A DNA stretch of 64,000 nt from positions 62,978 to 126,977 of the forward strand of contig MNCI01019033.1 of NCBI GenBank assembly GCA_015680685.1, read 5' to 3'. The notes beneath the pieces are model-generated. The model saw nothing but the letters and a program-made list of their open reading frames with translations. It was not told the DNA's origin and did not search any database. This document shows positions 11,038 through 24,254 of the stretch, piece by piece (the first letter of the stretch is position 1; every line of letters starts with the position of its first letter). Source of the stretch: Gnetum montanum (Eukaryota; Streptophyta; Gnetopsida; Gnetales; Gnetaceae). Made by a program: the position numbers and the translations under genes.

Positions 11038-14000
11038 ATGACATCCAAACAAGATGCCATTTGTTTTTATGACTTAAAAGATTCCATTGTCATAGAACAA
11101 AGGTAATCACTTAGACAAAGGGGCAAAAATCTAGATTTTGTGGTTATCAATGAGGAGTTCTACAACTTCCTCTATGCCAAGATATAAGTCGGACTCCTAA
11201 TATCACGGTTTGAATTTGATGCTATTTGAAATCATACACTGGGATGGGAAAGAATACATCCCATCTCCTTATGACCAAATTTCCCTCATTGACTTTTATG
11301 CATATATGCTCACACAACTCATAGAGATTGATGAGTTTAGTAAGGGAATTATCTTAGAGGATCAGCAATAAGGGGAAGATGAGTTTGAGTCCAAACAGGA
11401 GCTAGGCACCTTCATTGAAAGTTTTTTCCAATCTTTGGCTTTCCAAAGAACTATACCCAACTCTATGTATCTTACCCCATCGATGGGACAAGTCCCTTGG
11501 CCCAACTCTCCTCCTATTCATCCTACCATGTTTGGGTTGACACCCATCATTTCCACACACCAGACATAATTTGTGCTTGAATCCACCTCCTTGTTCTCAT
11601 TGATATCCTTTGCCACATAGCCTCACTTCATTCACCCAACTCAAGTGATGTCTACCTCACCATCTTTCTTTTTCATACTGGTGGAACCCTCAATAGGACC
11701 TCAAGCAACACAAGCCTATCATACTCCTTTCATCTCCTTTGTGTTTCAAGTTTTGGCATAAACATCCTTTTCCTTGTTTAACTTGCCTATGATCACCATA
11801 ATTTAGCCTCTCCCTTCGACATTGCAACCAATCACAAGGCCATAGACCTCTCAATACCCATCCTCAACCATCAATACAAGCATTGTAGCCCACAGGGATG
11901 CCTTGAGGCTTGGATCAAGCCTTCCAAATGGTCCAGGACCTTACCAAAGAGCTATGAAAACTCAAGGCCAATATAACTTAGATAGTTAAGGTTATAGATT
12001 TCTACAAGATGATTCTATAAGCCCTATGGTGCCTCAAATAACCTTACCCATGGAATTGTGTATTCCAAACTTCATCAAATATAATGATGAAGGAGATCCC
12101 AACACATGTCTAGTCACCTTTCGGTCTTAGTACCTCTCTTTGCAAGCTTGGCCACGTATGATATTGAGGATTTTCCCCATGTTCCTCATGGGTAATGCTC
12201 TAGATTGGTATCAAAAGTTGCCTAGAGGTTCAATCTCTTTCCTTGAGGACTTGATTAACAAATTTATTAACCACTTCAAATATAGCTTGAAGTTGGATGT
12301 CACATTAGATTAATTGATGAAGGTAATGCATGGATCACTTGAATTGGTTATAAGGTTTATTCAAAGGTGGAACTCAACACTTAATAATAAGATTCTTGAT
12401 CCTATTATTGAAACTCACCTCTTGACCATCTTTAAGAAAGTAGTAAATGACTTTATCAAGTCAAATATTTACTACCTAGAGCCTTAGTCACTAAGCCAAT
12501 CTTGATCACAAACTAAGAAGATCAAGGAGGTAGCTAAGGTAAGCAACGATCTGGCCTATGTGGCCTATAAAGACCAACATGTAAGGAGGAATAGGAATAA
12601 GCTATAGTAGCGAAAGACTCAAAACAAGAAAAGAGGAAGGACTCACCATCATGCAACACATATCCTAACTGATCCTAACCATCCACTTCTTATGCTCCAA
12701 ATCAACCAAGACCAAACTTTGGGCATAAGGATAGGTCTAAATACACAAGGTTGCCTATGAAGCCCTCTAAGCTTCTAGAATAGTTGCTTAAATATAATTG
12801 TATACAATATAAGTAACTATTTGAGGAAGCTCATAAGAGGGATGGTCATCTTTCCAACATAGTTAGAGATCCAATGATGGTTATCAAAGACAATCCAAAC
12901 CTACTAAAGTAGTTCAAATTGGATAGGTATTGTCGTTATGATCAAATAGCTGGTCATGACATTGATTTTTGCCTAGCATTAAGGGATGAACTTAAAAATA
13001 TGATAGACCATGGAGAGTTGGTATTGAATGAGCCCAACTCTCCAAGTACTAACAACAACCCCTATACCATAGCCTCATTCATGGAAACCAAATAGTCTAA
13101 TCCTCCCAGGGAACTATTTGTCATCAGAGTATAACCATGATCCCAAAACAAAAAGGCTAGAGAGCCATTTATCATACAAGTACCACCTCCTATAGCTACT
13201 AAGAAGCCTTTCATCATACGAGTCCCAACTTTAGTGGCATCAATGTCACAACCAAGACCACAAGTTTTTAATCCTCCAAAGCCTAGGGAACCATTTGTTA
13301 TCCAATTTCCTTCATCTTCAATAAGTAATCCTATGACAATCCATGACCAAAGCCCACTTTTAGTGGCCCACAACTCAGAGGTTAACATGAAATCATCATC
13401 ACAATGACAAAAAAAAAACATGTCATCAAACCAATAACAAAGCACACTAAAGGTGGCAAACAATGATAGGCTTCAAAACAAGGTACACCAAGGCCAACTA
13501 CATCCAATAAGGGGCTCGAGGCACGTACATCGAAACCTAAGTCAAAAATTCTAGAAAGGATGAAGGAGGTTAAAACCACTAACATTGAAACATCATAGGC
13601 CAAGGGAAAGAATTTCCTTGCAATAATGGAACAAGCCAAATAGTCATTGAAACAAAAGAATACATTGCCAAACTTGTATGACTTGGTCATGACATCTCTT
13701 GCTCATCAGGATGTACTAGCTCAAGTATTGACTTCTATTTTTGTGAATAGAGACATGCTTACCAACAAAGAATCAATCCACTCTATCATTGAGCAAGCTT
13801 TACATAGGGAAAATAGGCATAAACCCATGTTCAACTTTCGTGATAGTGAAGTGAAAATTGACTCTTGAAATGTAGAAGTGCTATTTGCTCCTCTCCTTAT
13901 TACTATACATGTTGGCATATACAAGGTTCACCATTTTCATGTAGATGATGGTGTGGCAACCAATGTGGTACCATTTTCTGTTGTTAAGAAACTAGGCTTA

Positions 14001-14350
14001 ACCAAGAACATTCAAGAGACCACTACCTTAGTACCTAAATCATTCAATGGATTACAACTATTGGTGTGAGGTTCCATCTCCCTAAATTTAGTAGTTGGTG
14101 AGCAATTCCCTATATCCACTAACTTCCTAGTTGTTGAAGAGACACTTGGTTTCAACTTAATTGTCAAATGACCATGGTTAGCAAAGCTTTAGGCAATTTC
14201 ATCTCCTATACATCAAGAGATCCATTTACCATATGAGGAAGGAGAACTTGTGATTTTTGGGAATCATGGGTTGGCACCATTAGTGAACTATGTTAACATC
14301 AATTGAGGTTTAGAGGTGGAGTTCCAAGAGGAAACTCCTAACATGTAGAC
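11038..14350 (+). pseudogene. E2 gag-protease, degenerate
   Basis: The reading starts at ATG 11038 (MTSKQDAICFYDLKDS) and reaches NEEFYNFLYAKI, which aligns with the N-terminus of E6 gag. The Retrotrans_gag core lies at about 12040-12480: IPNFIKYNDEGDPNT, then FPMFLMGNALDWYQKLP, SISFLEDLINKFINHFKY, and VIRFIQRWNS. At 12915-13050 comes the C-H-C type motif RYCRYDQIAGHDIDFC..L, usual between gag and protease in this lineage. A Pro-rich linker follows with PFIIRVP and PFVIQFP repeats. Protease is at about 13905-14270, with active-site region VDDGVATNVVP and later EQFPISTNFLVVEETLGFNLI. Many in-frame stops make it a pseudogene. Gag would form the particle and protease would cut the polyprotein. 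Confidence 0.8.
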
Positions 14351-16200
14351 TGGGACCACCAACAATAAAGACAATAACGATGCTAGCAATATCAACTCTA
14401 CAACTTGAAGTGAGAAAAAAAAATGCATACAACTTGCCATGATTAACAAGAAAGGTGGTGAACATAAAGTTGTGTTAGAAGGATTCCTTGACCTCTCAAA
14501 AGTCAAAAAATGAGTTCATAGTAAACACCTTATCACTTCTTTTGTTAATGGTTGTTTGTTTACTTTTACAACATCATATCATGTTGCATTGTTGGTTTTA
14601 TCCTTATATGCTCTTTCGAGAGCATCCCATACTTGCTAGACAATGTATGGATAATGGCTTGCTAAGGCCTAAAAATGACATTATGGTTCTCTAAGGCCTT
14701 AAATTAGAAACATCCCATGGCTCACCATGACCTTAAACTAGCAAATATCATGTGGCTTGCTAAGGTCTAAAAATGGTACTATGGCCTACTAAGGCCTAAA
14801 ATTGGTGACACTATTGTCCACCATGGCCTAAAACTCAAAAACATTGTAACCCATTTTCGTGTTAGCTTACAACCTTATTGCCTAGCCAATTTTGATCTTT
14901 TATTATATTATAACCATTTGAGTTAGCGAATGTAACCTTATACCATAATTACAATGTAAAACCTTGTAACCATAATAAAACCATAATGCCAAAATAATAT
15001 AATTGAAACTAAAACTTAAATGAAATAATGTCTTAAACATGATAGCCATAGCTACATGGTGTGGAAAAATGTTTAAGCAATAAACCATAAGAATAATGAA
15101 ACCATTCACAACTAAATCATTGGCTAACTCTAGCCATCACAACATCAACATTGAATATCATTAACAAGAACAACTAAAAACATACAAATGGTGATGCTAG
15201 GGGGCATCTGGAGGAGTAGGAGTATCTCCAATGTGATCAAAACCAAAATTTAACAAAAGTACATAACAACACTAAAATTGGAAGAAATGATGAATAAAAA
15301 ATATTAATTTTTTTTAATTTGACTCAAAGTGCTTGTAAACCCTCCCCAACACCTGAACCAATCCTTAGGAACATGGAAAGTTGATAGAAATTTTTTTCCA
15401 AAGTCTTAACATTGCCCATCTTCATAGGGGTAAATGCTAATGCCTTAAAACCTTAATTCTACACCCCTTTACGGGAAATGTTTGTAAACAATTAACTGCT
15501 TATCTAATTTCAATGATTCCATCACCGTTGGAATTATAAAACCATAAACTACAATCCCAAAACAAGAAAAGACAAAAATTCTTAAGGATTTTTTTAGACA
15601 AAATTACAAAATTAACCTAACCGTGACCATCCTAATCAAAACCCCATTTCATGTGAGTCAATGGAAACACTTGCCAGAAACAAACTGTTCATCTAGATTC
15701 GATGATTTTATCATTGTTGGAATTCTTGAAAGATGAATTCCATAACATTAGAACTCAAAAATTATAACCATTTACTATGAAAAAAATACCAAAGTTATAC
15801 TAGAAAATAGCCAAAATTGGAAAATCCACTTGACATAGCATGATGAAAAGAATCATAAAAAACTAATTGTAAGGAAAAACCAAGTCGTTCAAAAATCTAA
15901 TCGATTAGAAAATAGTAGAAAATAACCCCATAGCCTTGAAAAATTAAAAAACATAACCATTTCCTTATGAAAAAAATTCAAAAGTGGGGTTGTTTTCTGG
16001 ATGGGAAAAACTAGAAAACCCATGGAATTCATGGGAAATAGCATTTATTCCACAACAAAAACAAAATTCAAAATCCATGTAACACTAAAAATGAGTAATA
16101 GTGCCCTAAATCTACAATGGGATTTTTACGAAATTCCAGTATGACCAACACACAAGCCTAGATCCAAGAAAGGAAATAAATGAAATAAATGGAATAAAAA
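14350..16200 (+). other. E2 spacer after protease, no coding content
   Basis: Coding similarity fades near 14350. At 14640-14860 a loose tandem repeat of the form AAGGCCTAAAA..TGGC or CCTTAAACTAGCA appears. The same repeat follows protease in E6 (44095) and E7 (51800). The rest is A-rich DNA with no domain. By analogy with Ogre elements this would be the start of the intron separating protease from RT. Confidence 0.5.
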
Positions 16201-17935
16201 ATTAAGGTTGACTATGCTAGGAATTGCATACCTACGCTTGGTAGCATACTCACTAGTGAAGCCTAGTGTAGTTTACATTAAAAAAGCCCAAAATAGTCCA
16301 TTTTCATTTTCATTTTTTTCCATAATAGAATAAATGAAATAAATGGAAGAAACTATTAAGGTTGACTATGTTGGAAATTACATGCCTACGTTGAGCCAAT
16401 GTAGTCACTAGTGAATCCTAGCGTAGTTCACATGAAAAATCCATTTCTGTTTCCATTTTTGTTTCATTTTTCATTTCCATTTCCAATTTCATTTTTGTTT
16501 CAAAGGTTGACTATGTTGGGAACTACATGGCTACACTTAGCCAGCATAGTCATTAGTGAAGCCTAGCATAGTCCATATAAAACCTTAAAACATGTCATTT
16601 TAAGGCTAAAATCGACCTATAAAAGCCTTAGAATTGATGAGGACTGAAAACCAAGATAAAACTTATCACTTTTTCCCATTTGGAACATTTCCCAAGCTTG
16701 ACTACAATGGGAATTGCATCCCTACACTAGACTAGTGTAGTCATTAGTGGTGCTCCGTGTAGGCCACATAAAATTAATTAAAATTTATCATAAATAACTC
16801 AAATTCATGTTTAGCAAACCTTGGGACCTTACTAGAGCCTAGTTTAATCATAAAACTTAGTATTTTCCATTTTCTAACCCTAACTATGCTGGAACTTTTA
16901 TGACTACATTGGGCTAGCATAGTCAACAGCATAGCCTAGTGTAGTCCACTTGGAAAATCCAAAAACATGCCAGAAATATTGAAAATTAGCTTCTAGAAAG
17001 GTCTAAAACTATGTTGGAGCATTCAAAGATCATGAAACCTTGGGGGATGAGTCAAAATCTATCATTTTTCACTTGAAACCTCTTAACTATGTTGGGAATT
17101 GGATGCCTATGCTAGGCCAACATAGTCAAGAGGTATTTGACCATTTGAAGACCAAAAAGAATCACCAAAATTGATAATTTTAATACTAAAACCCTAGCTA
17201 GTAGCGCTAGTGACCTCAGAAGTCCATTAGCATTGTCTATTGAGCTTGAAAATTGCCTAAACTCATTTCCCATGCATGACTATGCTGGGGAGGCCTATGA
17301 CTATGCTGGCCTAATGTAGTCATACTAGGAATGCATTTTGTGGAAACATCAACTAGTAGTATGCCACTCAAAATGGTTCAAAACTGACTCAGGAATCTTT
17401 GAACCCTATTGCATTCCATCTAGCTACAATTCTACTCTATTTCAACCCTAAAAATATCTAATTTCTCATGACTATGCTAGCACCATACATGACTACACTG
17501 TCCTAGCATAGTCAAATGGGAAATGCCATAAAATACTCTTCTATTTTCCAAATTTAACCTTGAAAAAGCTAATTTAGTTCTCCAATGACCCTGTGTTGAC
17601 CTAATAAGCCAACAGAGCCCTAATCCTAAACCAAAAACCTCATGAATTCATTTATTACATGTGACTACATTAGGGCTTGCCATGACTACATTGGCCTAGT
17701 GTAGATCACCAAAAAAAAAAACATGTTTTTCAACCTTCTAGGAGGTGGAAATAGTGTCAAAACTTGTCAATATTTAGTATCAACCCCCTGCACTAGTTTT
17801 TTGGACCATCAAGAGTATGAAAGTGATCATACTAAGCTTGAAAACTATCCATGAGTGTTGACTACATTGGGGAATGCATGAATATGATAGGCCAGCGTAG
17901 TTACTAGTAGAGCCTAGTGTAGTCACAAGAAAAAG
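16200..17935. repeat. Tandem array with inverted-repeat core
   Basis: About ten diverged units, 150-200 bp apart (near 16205, 16355, 16505, 16695, 16875, 17090, 17275, 17470, 17665, 17855). Each holds a stem such as GACTATGCTGG...CTAGCATAGTC, usually followed by a second AGCCTAGYRTAGTCCAC block and an A-rich gap. The ancestral core looks like GACTACGCTGGCCTAGCGTAGTC-type symmetry with C-to-T and G-to-A changes at CpG sites. It lies in the spacer between protease and the 3'-splice-like site. Confidence 0.8.
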
Positions 17936-18980
17936 TGCTAAATTTACTTAAAATAACCCTGGAATGATCCCCTAATGTACCCAAACTCCCTTAGTAACCC
18001 TGTAGCCTCATACCATGATCCACTAAGGCCTAAAAATAGAAAAATCTAATCTTGTTTGATCAATAATGATCATGTTTTACCACATGTATTCCACTTTGAT
18101 GTATTTGACCTTGTTATGCATTATTGACCTTTATTACCATTAGTTGACCTCATCTAACCTCTACATCACTTTAGTTTCATCACATATATCTTCATTCTCT
18201 CTATTATGAACTATGTTGATCCTTGTTTGGCCTTTGATTGGTGTTTAGTAATGAGGTTTGACCAACTTTGATCATCATTTGACACCATGTAATCATGGCC
18301 TACTAAGGACTTAAATTGGCAACATGGCCCACTAAGGCCTAAATATAGCAAGATGTAATCATAGTTGACCATGTTTGACCTTACACTACCCTTAACTCAT
18401 ACCTCAAAACCATGCCTAGACCTTGTTTGACCATTGATGTAATGTGTTCTAACTCATCTATGCATTATAACTAGGGTATTTTACATTGTTTTGACATTGT
18501 TTAATTATCATATCACACAGGTGCCACTTGATGTGCTTATGTTATCAGGTAGGAATGGGCTAGGAGAATAAGCAAGTAGATTCAACTAGCCTTAAATCCT
18601 ACATAAATCCCTCTCATGATGTTGTTAGACCAAGTTGACCTTAAATATTCAAACCTTGAGCCTCAAAACCATTGCACTATATAGCCATAACACGCTAAAG
18701 TAGGCTGATGAACATTGAACTTGAAGCTAGAAACATCAAAGAGAGTTCTTTAGTCAAAATTCTCATCTAGACCATGATGGTGGAGAGAAAGCACTCGAAA
18801 CCATGTTCCTCACCAAAACATAAGCATGCTCATAACATCATCAAACCCTTCAAATGCAAAATTAAAGCCATTGCATAGCCCTCATTACATCTAACACTCA
18901 AATGTTTGCTTGTAGTGTTGTTTATTATTGTTGACAAGTCGTAATGGATAACTGATATTGTCTACAACAAGTGAGCTTGC
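17936..18980 (+). other. E2 spacer end and following non-coding DNA
   Basis: This stretch holds more CTAAGGCCTAAAAATAG-type repeats (about 18010-18345), a run of TTGACC text, the conserved 3'-splice-like site at 18520, then non-coding sequence. Frames are closed. There is no RT sequence, although RT follows the equivalent site in E6. Confidence 0.45.
18511..18533 (+). promoter_or_regulatory. Candidate 3' splice site conserved among Tat copies
   Basis: CACACAG followed by GTGCCACTTGATG. E7 has GATAG-GTGTCGCTTGATG (52102-52119) and E6 has GATAG-GGTCACTTGATG just before pol (61385-61401). A pyrimidine/T-rich tract precedes each. Ogre elements are known to carry an intron between protease and RT, so this is the likely acceptor. 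Confidence 0.45.
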
Positions 18981-18982
18981 AT

Positions 18983-18983
<1 letters not shown>

Positions 18984-19017
<34 letters not shown>
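18984..19017. repeat. (CT)17 microsatellite
   Basis: An uninterrupted CT dinucleotide run in the E2 tail. Confidence 0.95.
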
Positions 19018-19019
<2 letters not shown>

Positions 19020-20005
19020 TTAGCACAATGAATGATCCACAAGCTTTGTAAATCTAATGCACATTGCAAAAATCCCTCTATACTATGATAATGGTGACCC
19101 ATTGTAGCCTAGTTTGCTGATTATCTTGCATGACCTTATGCATTGTATTGTAATAATGTGACTTTCTTGTTTGGTTTTCTTGTTCTCTTGGAGTTATTCT
19201 TGTAGGATGAAGCCCAAAGTCATCATGGAGGTGCAACTCATTATGGTAGTGAGTCATCATGTGACCTCGATGCACAAGATTTAGTGAGTTTGTCTTGTTG
19301 TACCAAGAGTGGTTATTCCACATCATTATCATTACCACTCCTTGAGTCCAATCCCATAGCCTAATCATAATCTTCCTCATCCTTGAATGATAATGATGAC
19401 CAATGTTTGACATTCATGAATTATGAACATTTGAAATATCCTTCTTCATGCTTCACCATTAAGTCCATTGAGAGTAACACAATTCAATCAATGGAAAAAC
19501 CAAATCAAAACTAGCCTTGGTAATGAAATCCAATGAAGGTTTCACCCTTGAAAAATAATGGGGAAGCAAATTACCAAGAAGCCAAATGGTTATTGAAGCT
19601 TGAAAAGAAAAACTAGTGGCTTCAAACATGCAAAAAGAGGACTCTAATGACCAAAGAAATATTTAAGTGAGGTGTTGGCTCCTCAAACACATTGCTGAGT
19701 AACCAAGACTTCAAAATATGAAGTGCCGAGACCACACTGATTGATCAACATGTTATTGCCACAAATGTAGCCATGATGACGACATATGATACTCATCATT
19801 AATACTCATGATCATTTCCCTATATCAAATGATAACCCTTGCCATAACCTTATCCCATCATCATCACAAGCATTCTTTAGCATTGTTTGACATTACTAAC
19901 TCAAGCATAGAGAGGGAATGTTGGTGATGGACTTGCAGTGGTGTTTTGTAGTTTTTGTCGATGTCTTTTGAATCAATCCTCCAAACATCAAAAAAGAAGT
20001 ACAAA
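19018..20005 (+). other. E2 3' non-coding tail and purine tract
   Basis: No coding content. GTAGGATGAAGCCC at about 19204 is shared with the E7 tail (GCAGGATGAAGCCC, 53275), and the run GATGTCTTTTGAATC..CCTCCAAACATCAA with the E7 text before its 3' LTR. Bases 19988-20005 (AAAAAAGAAGTACAAA) are the likely polypurine tract. Confidence 0.55.
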
Positions 20006-20306
20006 TGAAAGACCACCAAAAATTCATGTTTCCAAATTGTAATCTTCATTTCCCAACTTGAGAGAAGATTTTATTTTGAATGTAAGATTGGTAGTCCATG
20101 AGCTACAATATTGCATAGTTTAGCTTTTGGGGCTGAAAAATGCCTCAAAAGTTGTTATTTCCTCACTTTACAAGTGGAAAAAGGTACCTCATAATTATAT
20201 TTGGGGTTGGGAAGGCTGAAAATCCTTTTGGAATGACCAAAATCAACATTTTCATAGGGGTATAGCCTCAACTACGCTAGAACCATCTACTCTTAGGTGT
20301 AGATGG
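20006..20306 (+). repeat. E2 3' LTR, left part
   Basis: Starts TGAAAGACCACCAAAAATTC right after the purine tract. This resembles the E6/E7 LTR start TGAAACACCACCAAATTTGG. It is interrupted by E3 after GATGG (20302-20306) and resumes at 25514. Confidence 0.7.
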
Positions 20307-20307
20307 N

Positions 20308-21358
20308 GTACAAGCTCTAAGCTCTGCTTTGGAGTGATTCATCACTACGAATGCACTTAACTTGACTAGGTCTTGAAAAGCTTAGAATGTGATTTCAAGG
20401 ATCCCACAACCTTTACAAATTGAGCTTTTCTTTGGAGTGTTGTGATGTTGCACCAACCACTCAAACCTAGTGGGATCCTAACAAGCTCAATGATGATGCC
20501 TTCTTACAAGTAGTGCATCAACCCTATTGGGGTAACAAAAAAAAATACATAAGGAAAGAATGTAACAAACTTTAAAAAGTCCTTGTAGTTGAAGTTCACT
20601 TTAATACATCAAGCAATATGATAAGGAAATGATAGTTCAATTAAGAGAAAATTACAATTTCAGATAATAGACAATTAAGAGCTTGAATATGAATAATGCA
20701 TGCATATTTTCCAAGAGAATGAAGTCTTCTTATAGCCTTGGAGTTTTTGAAATCACCTTAGAATTCATGCAATGGCTATCTAATGGCTAGGGGAGATGTC
20801 TCCTTTGAGATTGAGACATCTCTCTAAAATTGACTTCAAATTTAGGTAGACACCTCTTCTAAAAGTGAGACATCTTCTTTCCAAAAAATACGTCACTTAT
20901 TTTTGGAAGATGTCTACTCTTGAGGGGAGACATCTCTAAAATGTCTTTCAGGAAACATCTCTAGGGAGAAATCTCTTCTACAGGGGCCAACAAATGAAAC
21001 TACTTGTTTTGATGCTAGGAGCCTCTAGATGTCTCCAAAAAAGTCCCCATAGATCCTATAACCTTCTAGACTCATCAAATAAGCAAAAAATAAAATAAAA
21101 TTATAAAATATACCAAATCATCCAAGAATCATCCTCAACAAAATCAACACAAATAAAAATATTTAGCTTCCTCTCAATCCTTGGAACATCTTCATTTTTC
21201 TTGTAGTCTTCATTCTCATCCATGCACTCTTGAGTCCTTGTAGTCTCCACTTTGACATCTCTTTGTAGATATCATTCTTGACCTACAAAATAATCACACT
21301 CCAAAACATTCTATGCTCTCGATTTTCCTTAAGGTTTTGACATACCAAAAGGTCAACA
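20308..21358 (-). repeat. E3 3' LTR (outer end missing at N)
   Basis: Colinear with 24455-25508: GTACAAGCTCTAAGCTC.., CACAACCTTTACAAATTGAGCT, AAAAAGTCCTTGTAGTTGAAG and CTTGTAGTCTTCATTCTCATCC are shared. The minus-strand start is TGTTGACCTTTTGG. GAGACATCTC-type motifs cluster at about 20796-20935. Confidence 0.85.
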
Positions 21359-21376
21359 ATCTCCCCATTTTTGGTG
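21359..21376 (-). promoter_or_regulatory. E3 polypurine tract
   Basis: The minus strand reads CACCAAAAATGGGGAGAT just before the LTR start TGTTGACC. The ACCAAAAAGGGGGAGATTG form is common before Copia 3' LTRs in plants. Confidence 0.7.
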
Positions 21377-22949
21377 ATGTTCAAAACTTAGGAAAATGGG
21401 TTAGTAGTCTTCATAATGCATCAAGTCATATATTTTAAATATAGCTTATAATAATAGTTTAGTAGTGTAGTATATTCCATAAATCAAAAACATCTTAATC
21501 ATCCATAATAATATCAACTACATCACTTCAAACTAACTCTCCCTCTTTTTAAACATCATCAAAAAGGAGTGAAGATGTAGCTACAAATTGCCAAAAAGAG
21601 TACATGAGGACTTAAACATCATGCCAAGGAAGAATAATTAATAAAAACATGTTTCTTGGCATTGATTGTATAGGGATGATGATGATAAATCAATTAAAAG
21701 TTTCCGTTATTTATCCCTGGAGATAAAAAATAATGAATCATAACTAAGTCAAACCTAATTAGTTTCCATGAGAGTTGAAAACTGAGAGACTACAGTTTAA
21801 AGTTTGAGCACTTAGAATCATGTAACCTATCTTTTTGAACCAATAAACCATTAGTAATCAATATCCCATGACTCTAAAATCACCCAGTATTCTAATCCTT
21901 TTGAAGCATCAACAAAACTATAAGGCATAGAAATTCCATAGTAAGAGAGTAAATACATGCTTATCCAACTTTCAAGAATTAGATCAAATACTCAAAAGAG
22001 AGGTCAAAGAAACAGAACTTATCATGCTAAAAATCTCAAAAAAACAAAATAGATTCTTAATAAGATGTTCAAACAGTAATTTGTCTAAATCTATGTCAAA
22101 TTTAAAAACCAACATCAAGAAATACACAAAGTAATTTTACTATTCTTACTCATTTTGAGAGTTGAAATGTGAAGTTTTACTACTTGAGTGCCTTTTGGTA
22201 AAAGCCTTAGAAGAATTGCCCTATACTAGTGACCTTTAGATGATAAAATTTGATGAGGTATAGGTTCCCTCTATATATAAGAAAATATCATATTCATTTC
22301 AAAGCTCTCTTTGGAACCATTTGGATTAACTTATTCTTTTTCATCAAAGTACTATCCCTACAAATCAACATTAAGATCAAGTGTGGAGACTAGAGTCTCC
22401 TATTAATAGTACTGATAGTTCCTCTAGAAAGGTTTCTTTAGAAGATTCATGATTTTCATCAGAGATACCAATTCAAATGTTTTAATCTTCTGAAAGAAAT
22501 GAGCTTTGTGATATCAAAGGAAAGAATAATGTATAATAAAAGTTAAACACAAAGCCTTTAGTTTTGAGTTATTTAGAAGTAAAGTTAAGAATATAAAAGA
22601 TGATTTTTAATAAAAACTTTACAAGTTTACAAGTACCATAAACTTTCATTCAATTATAAGATTAATCACATCATGCTCATACATTCATAAGAGATACAAT
22701 AATCAAATATTCTAACAGTACCAACTATCTTCTTTCTTTTTTAAACACTTATCTTAACATTTGTAGAATACTGAAGCTAACATCCCATAGCTTGAAATGA
22801 AGTAAGCACACATCAACATAATTTAGTCTTTCTTAATTCTCCAAATTAAATACTGACATGATATTTAGCAAGCAAGGAAATATGAAATTACCTTAACTTA
22901 CCTTGCATTTGAGAATTAAAGTGCCTAGAGTGCTAGAGAATGAGATTCC
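21377..22949 (-). other. E3 interior after gag, no coding content
   Basis: AT-rich DNA with closed frames. No Copia integrase (HHCC, DDE) or RT (YVDD) motif was recognised, so the element is gag-only or has lost pol by deletion. Confidence 0.5.
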
Positions 22950-24235
22950 TCTTTCAAGGTTTCTCTTCTTGCACATACTTGTTCAATCTTCAATGCTTGG
23001 ATCCCTTTCATAAATTGGCTAGATAGAATCTTCTCATTCTTAGGTTCCTTCCTTTTGATTCTCGAAAATTTTTGAAATCCTTTGTTATTTTGAGTTGTTC
23101 AATATTTCTTGAATCCTCTCTGAATTGTTTGCATATACATTTTACCTTGCAAAAAATCCTTTCTAGGCACATTTAGATAAGATCAAGTAGTCCTATGATA
23201 TGACCAAGTGCTCATGTAATAATATTTTAAATTGCATTCCCATTGCTTATGCCCAAATTTATGACAATAATAACATCTAATGTTCTTATTATAGTAAGAG
23301 TGATTAGAATGATTAAACCTTCATGGTGCTTTTGATTGGTTTGGAGTTGCTTTTGATTAGGATGTAGTGCTTCTTGTTACTTCAATCTTTGGAGAGTCCT
23401 TTTGTTGGGATGGACTTGGTGTAGATGGTTCTTCTCATGTATAACATCCTAGCCCACTCTTATCATGTGGACTTCTTACTTATCCTAGAACCATTTGAAG
23501 GGATTCTTTTTCTTTAACCAGCCTTTCATTCACAAGTTTGGCATTTGTAAGTTCTTTAATCATCTACTCACAAGACTTGGTAACTTTTTCATTCTTAGCT
23601 CGAAGGTCTAAGATTTCTTTTTGTGAGGTCTAAAATATTTAAATTTAATGAAGAGATGTCTTGATCCTTGCTTTTTTGTTGTTTATTCATCTTTGTGCAA
23701 AGATTTTGATACCAAAGTTCATACCTTTCTTTTTTAGATTCATCATTTAAGGTGCCAACATCATCATCTATGAGAGCCATAAAGATGAGATGTGAATATT
23801 TTGCATCATCCTCCATCTCACTTTAGTCTTCATCATCCCAACTTGTGTAGATATTTTTTGCCTTTTTATCTTCTTGAGTTGATTCCTCTTTGTCATCCTA
23901 GCTTGTATGGATGTTACTTCTTCTTCTTTCTTCACTATACTCTTTCTCTTGAAACCTGTAAGCATTAAAGTATTCAGAGGTCATATGGTCTCTTCCACCA
24001 CATATCTAGCATTCTATATAAAAATTTAAAAATTTAGAGTGCTTACCTCTACTCTTACCTTTGCTACTGAAAATTCTATTGATAAGTTAAGTGCATCCTC
24101 CAAGATGACTACCAAAACTATGAACCTCACGTACTTAAGGAATTTTTTCATTTGACTTGATGTAAAGGTGATCCCATTAAACATAGGTGACTTGATGTAA
24201 GATCCTCATTCCATTGTTTACACAAAATAGGAAGT
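22950..24235 (-). pseudogene. E3 Copia gag, degenerate
   Basis: Begins with SPMFNGITFTS, the decayed form of the Copia gag start (PxFNGxNYxxW). The central capsid domain is shortened. Further on are CGGRDHMTSEYF, remnant of a first Cys-rich motif, then acidic text (EDDAKYSHLIFMALIDDD), a Lys/Glu coiled-coil-like stretch, and an intact zinc knuckle CYYCHKFGHKQWEC (C-x2-C-x4-H-x4-C) at 23234-23275. In Copia elements that knuckle binds genomic RNA. Several stops interrupt the frame. No protease, integrase or RT follows. Confidence 0.75.
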
Positions 24236-24240
24236 ATTAG

Positions 24241-24252
24241 GCTCTAATGTCA
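24241..24252 (-). promoter_or_regulatory. E3 primer binding site
   Basis: The minus strand reads TGACATTAGAGC two bases after the LTR end. It is a decayed form of TGGTATCAGAGC, complementary to initiator-Met tRNA. Confidence 0.6.
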
Positions 24253-24254
24253 CT

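Noticed and set aside
13062-13690. Minus-strand ORFs opposite E2 gag-protease
   Set aside because: They are antisense to the recognisable protease linker; no independent support.
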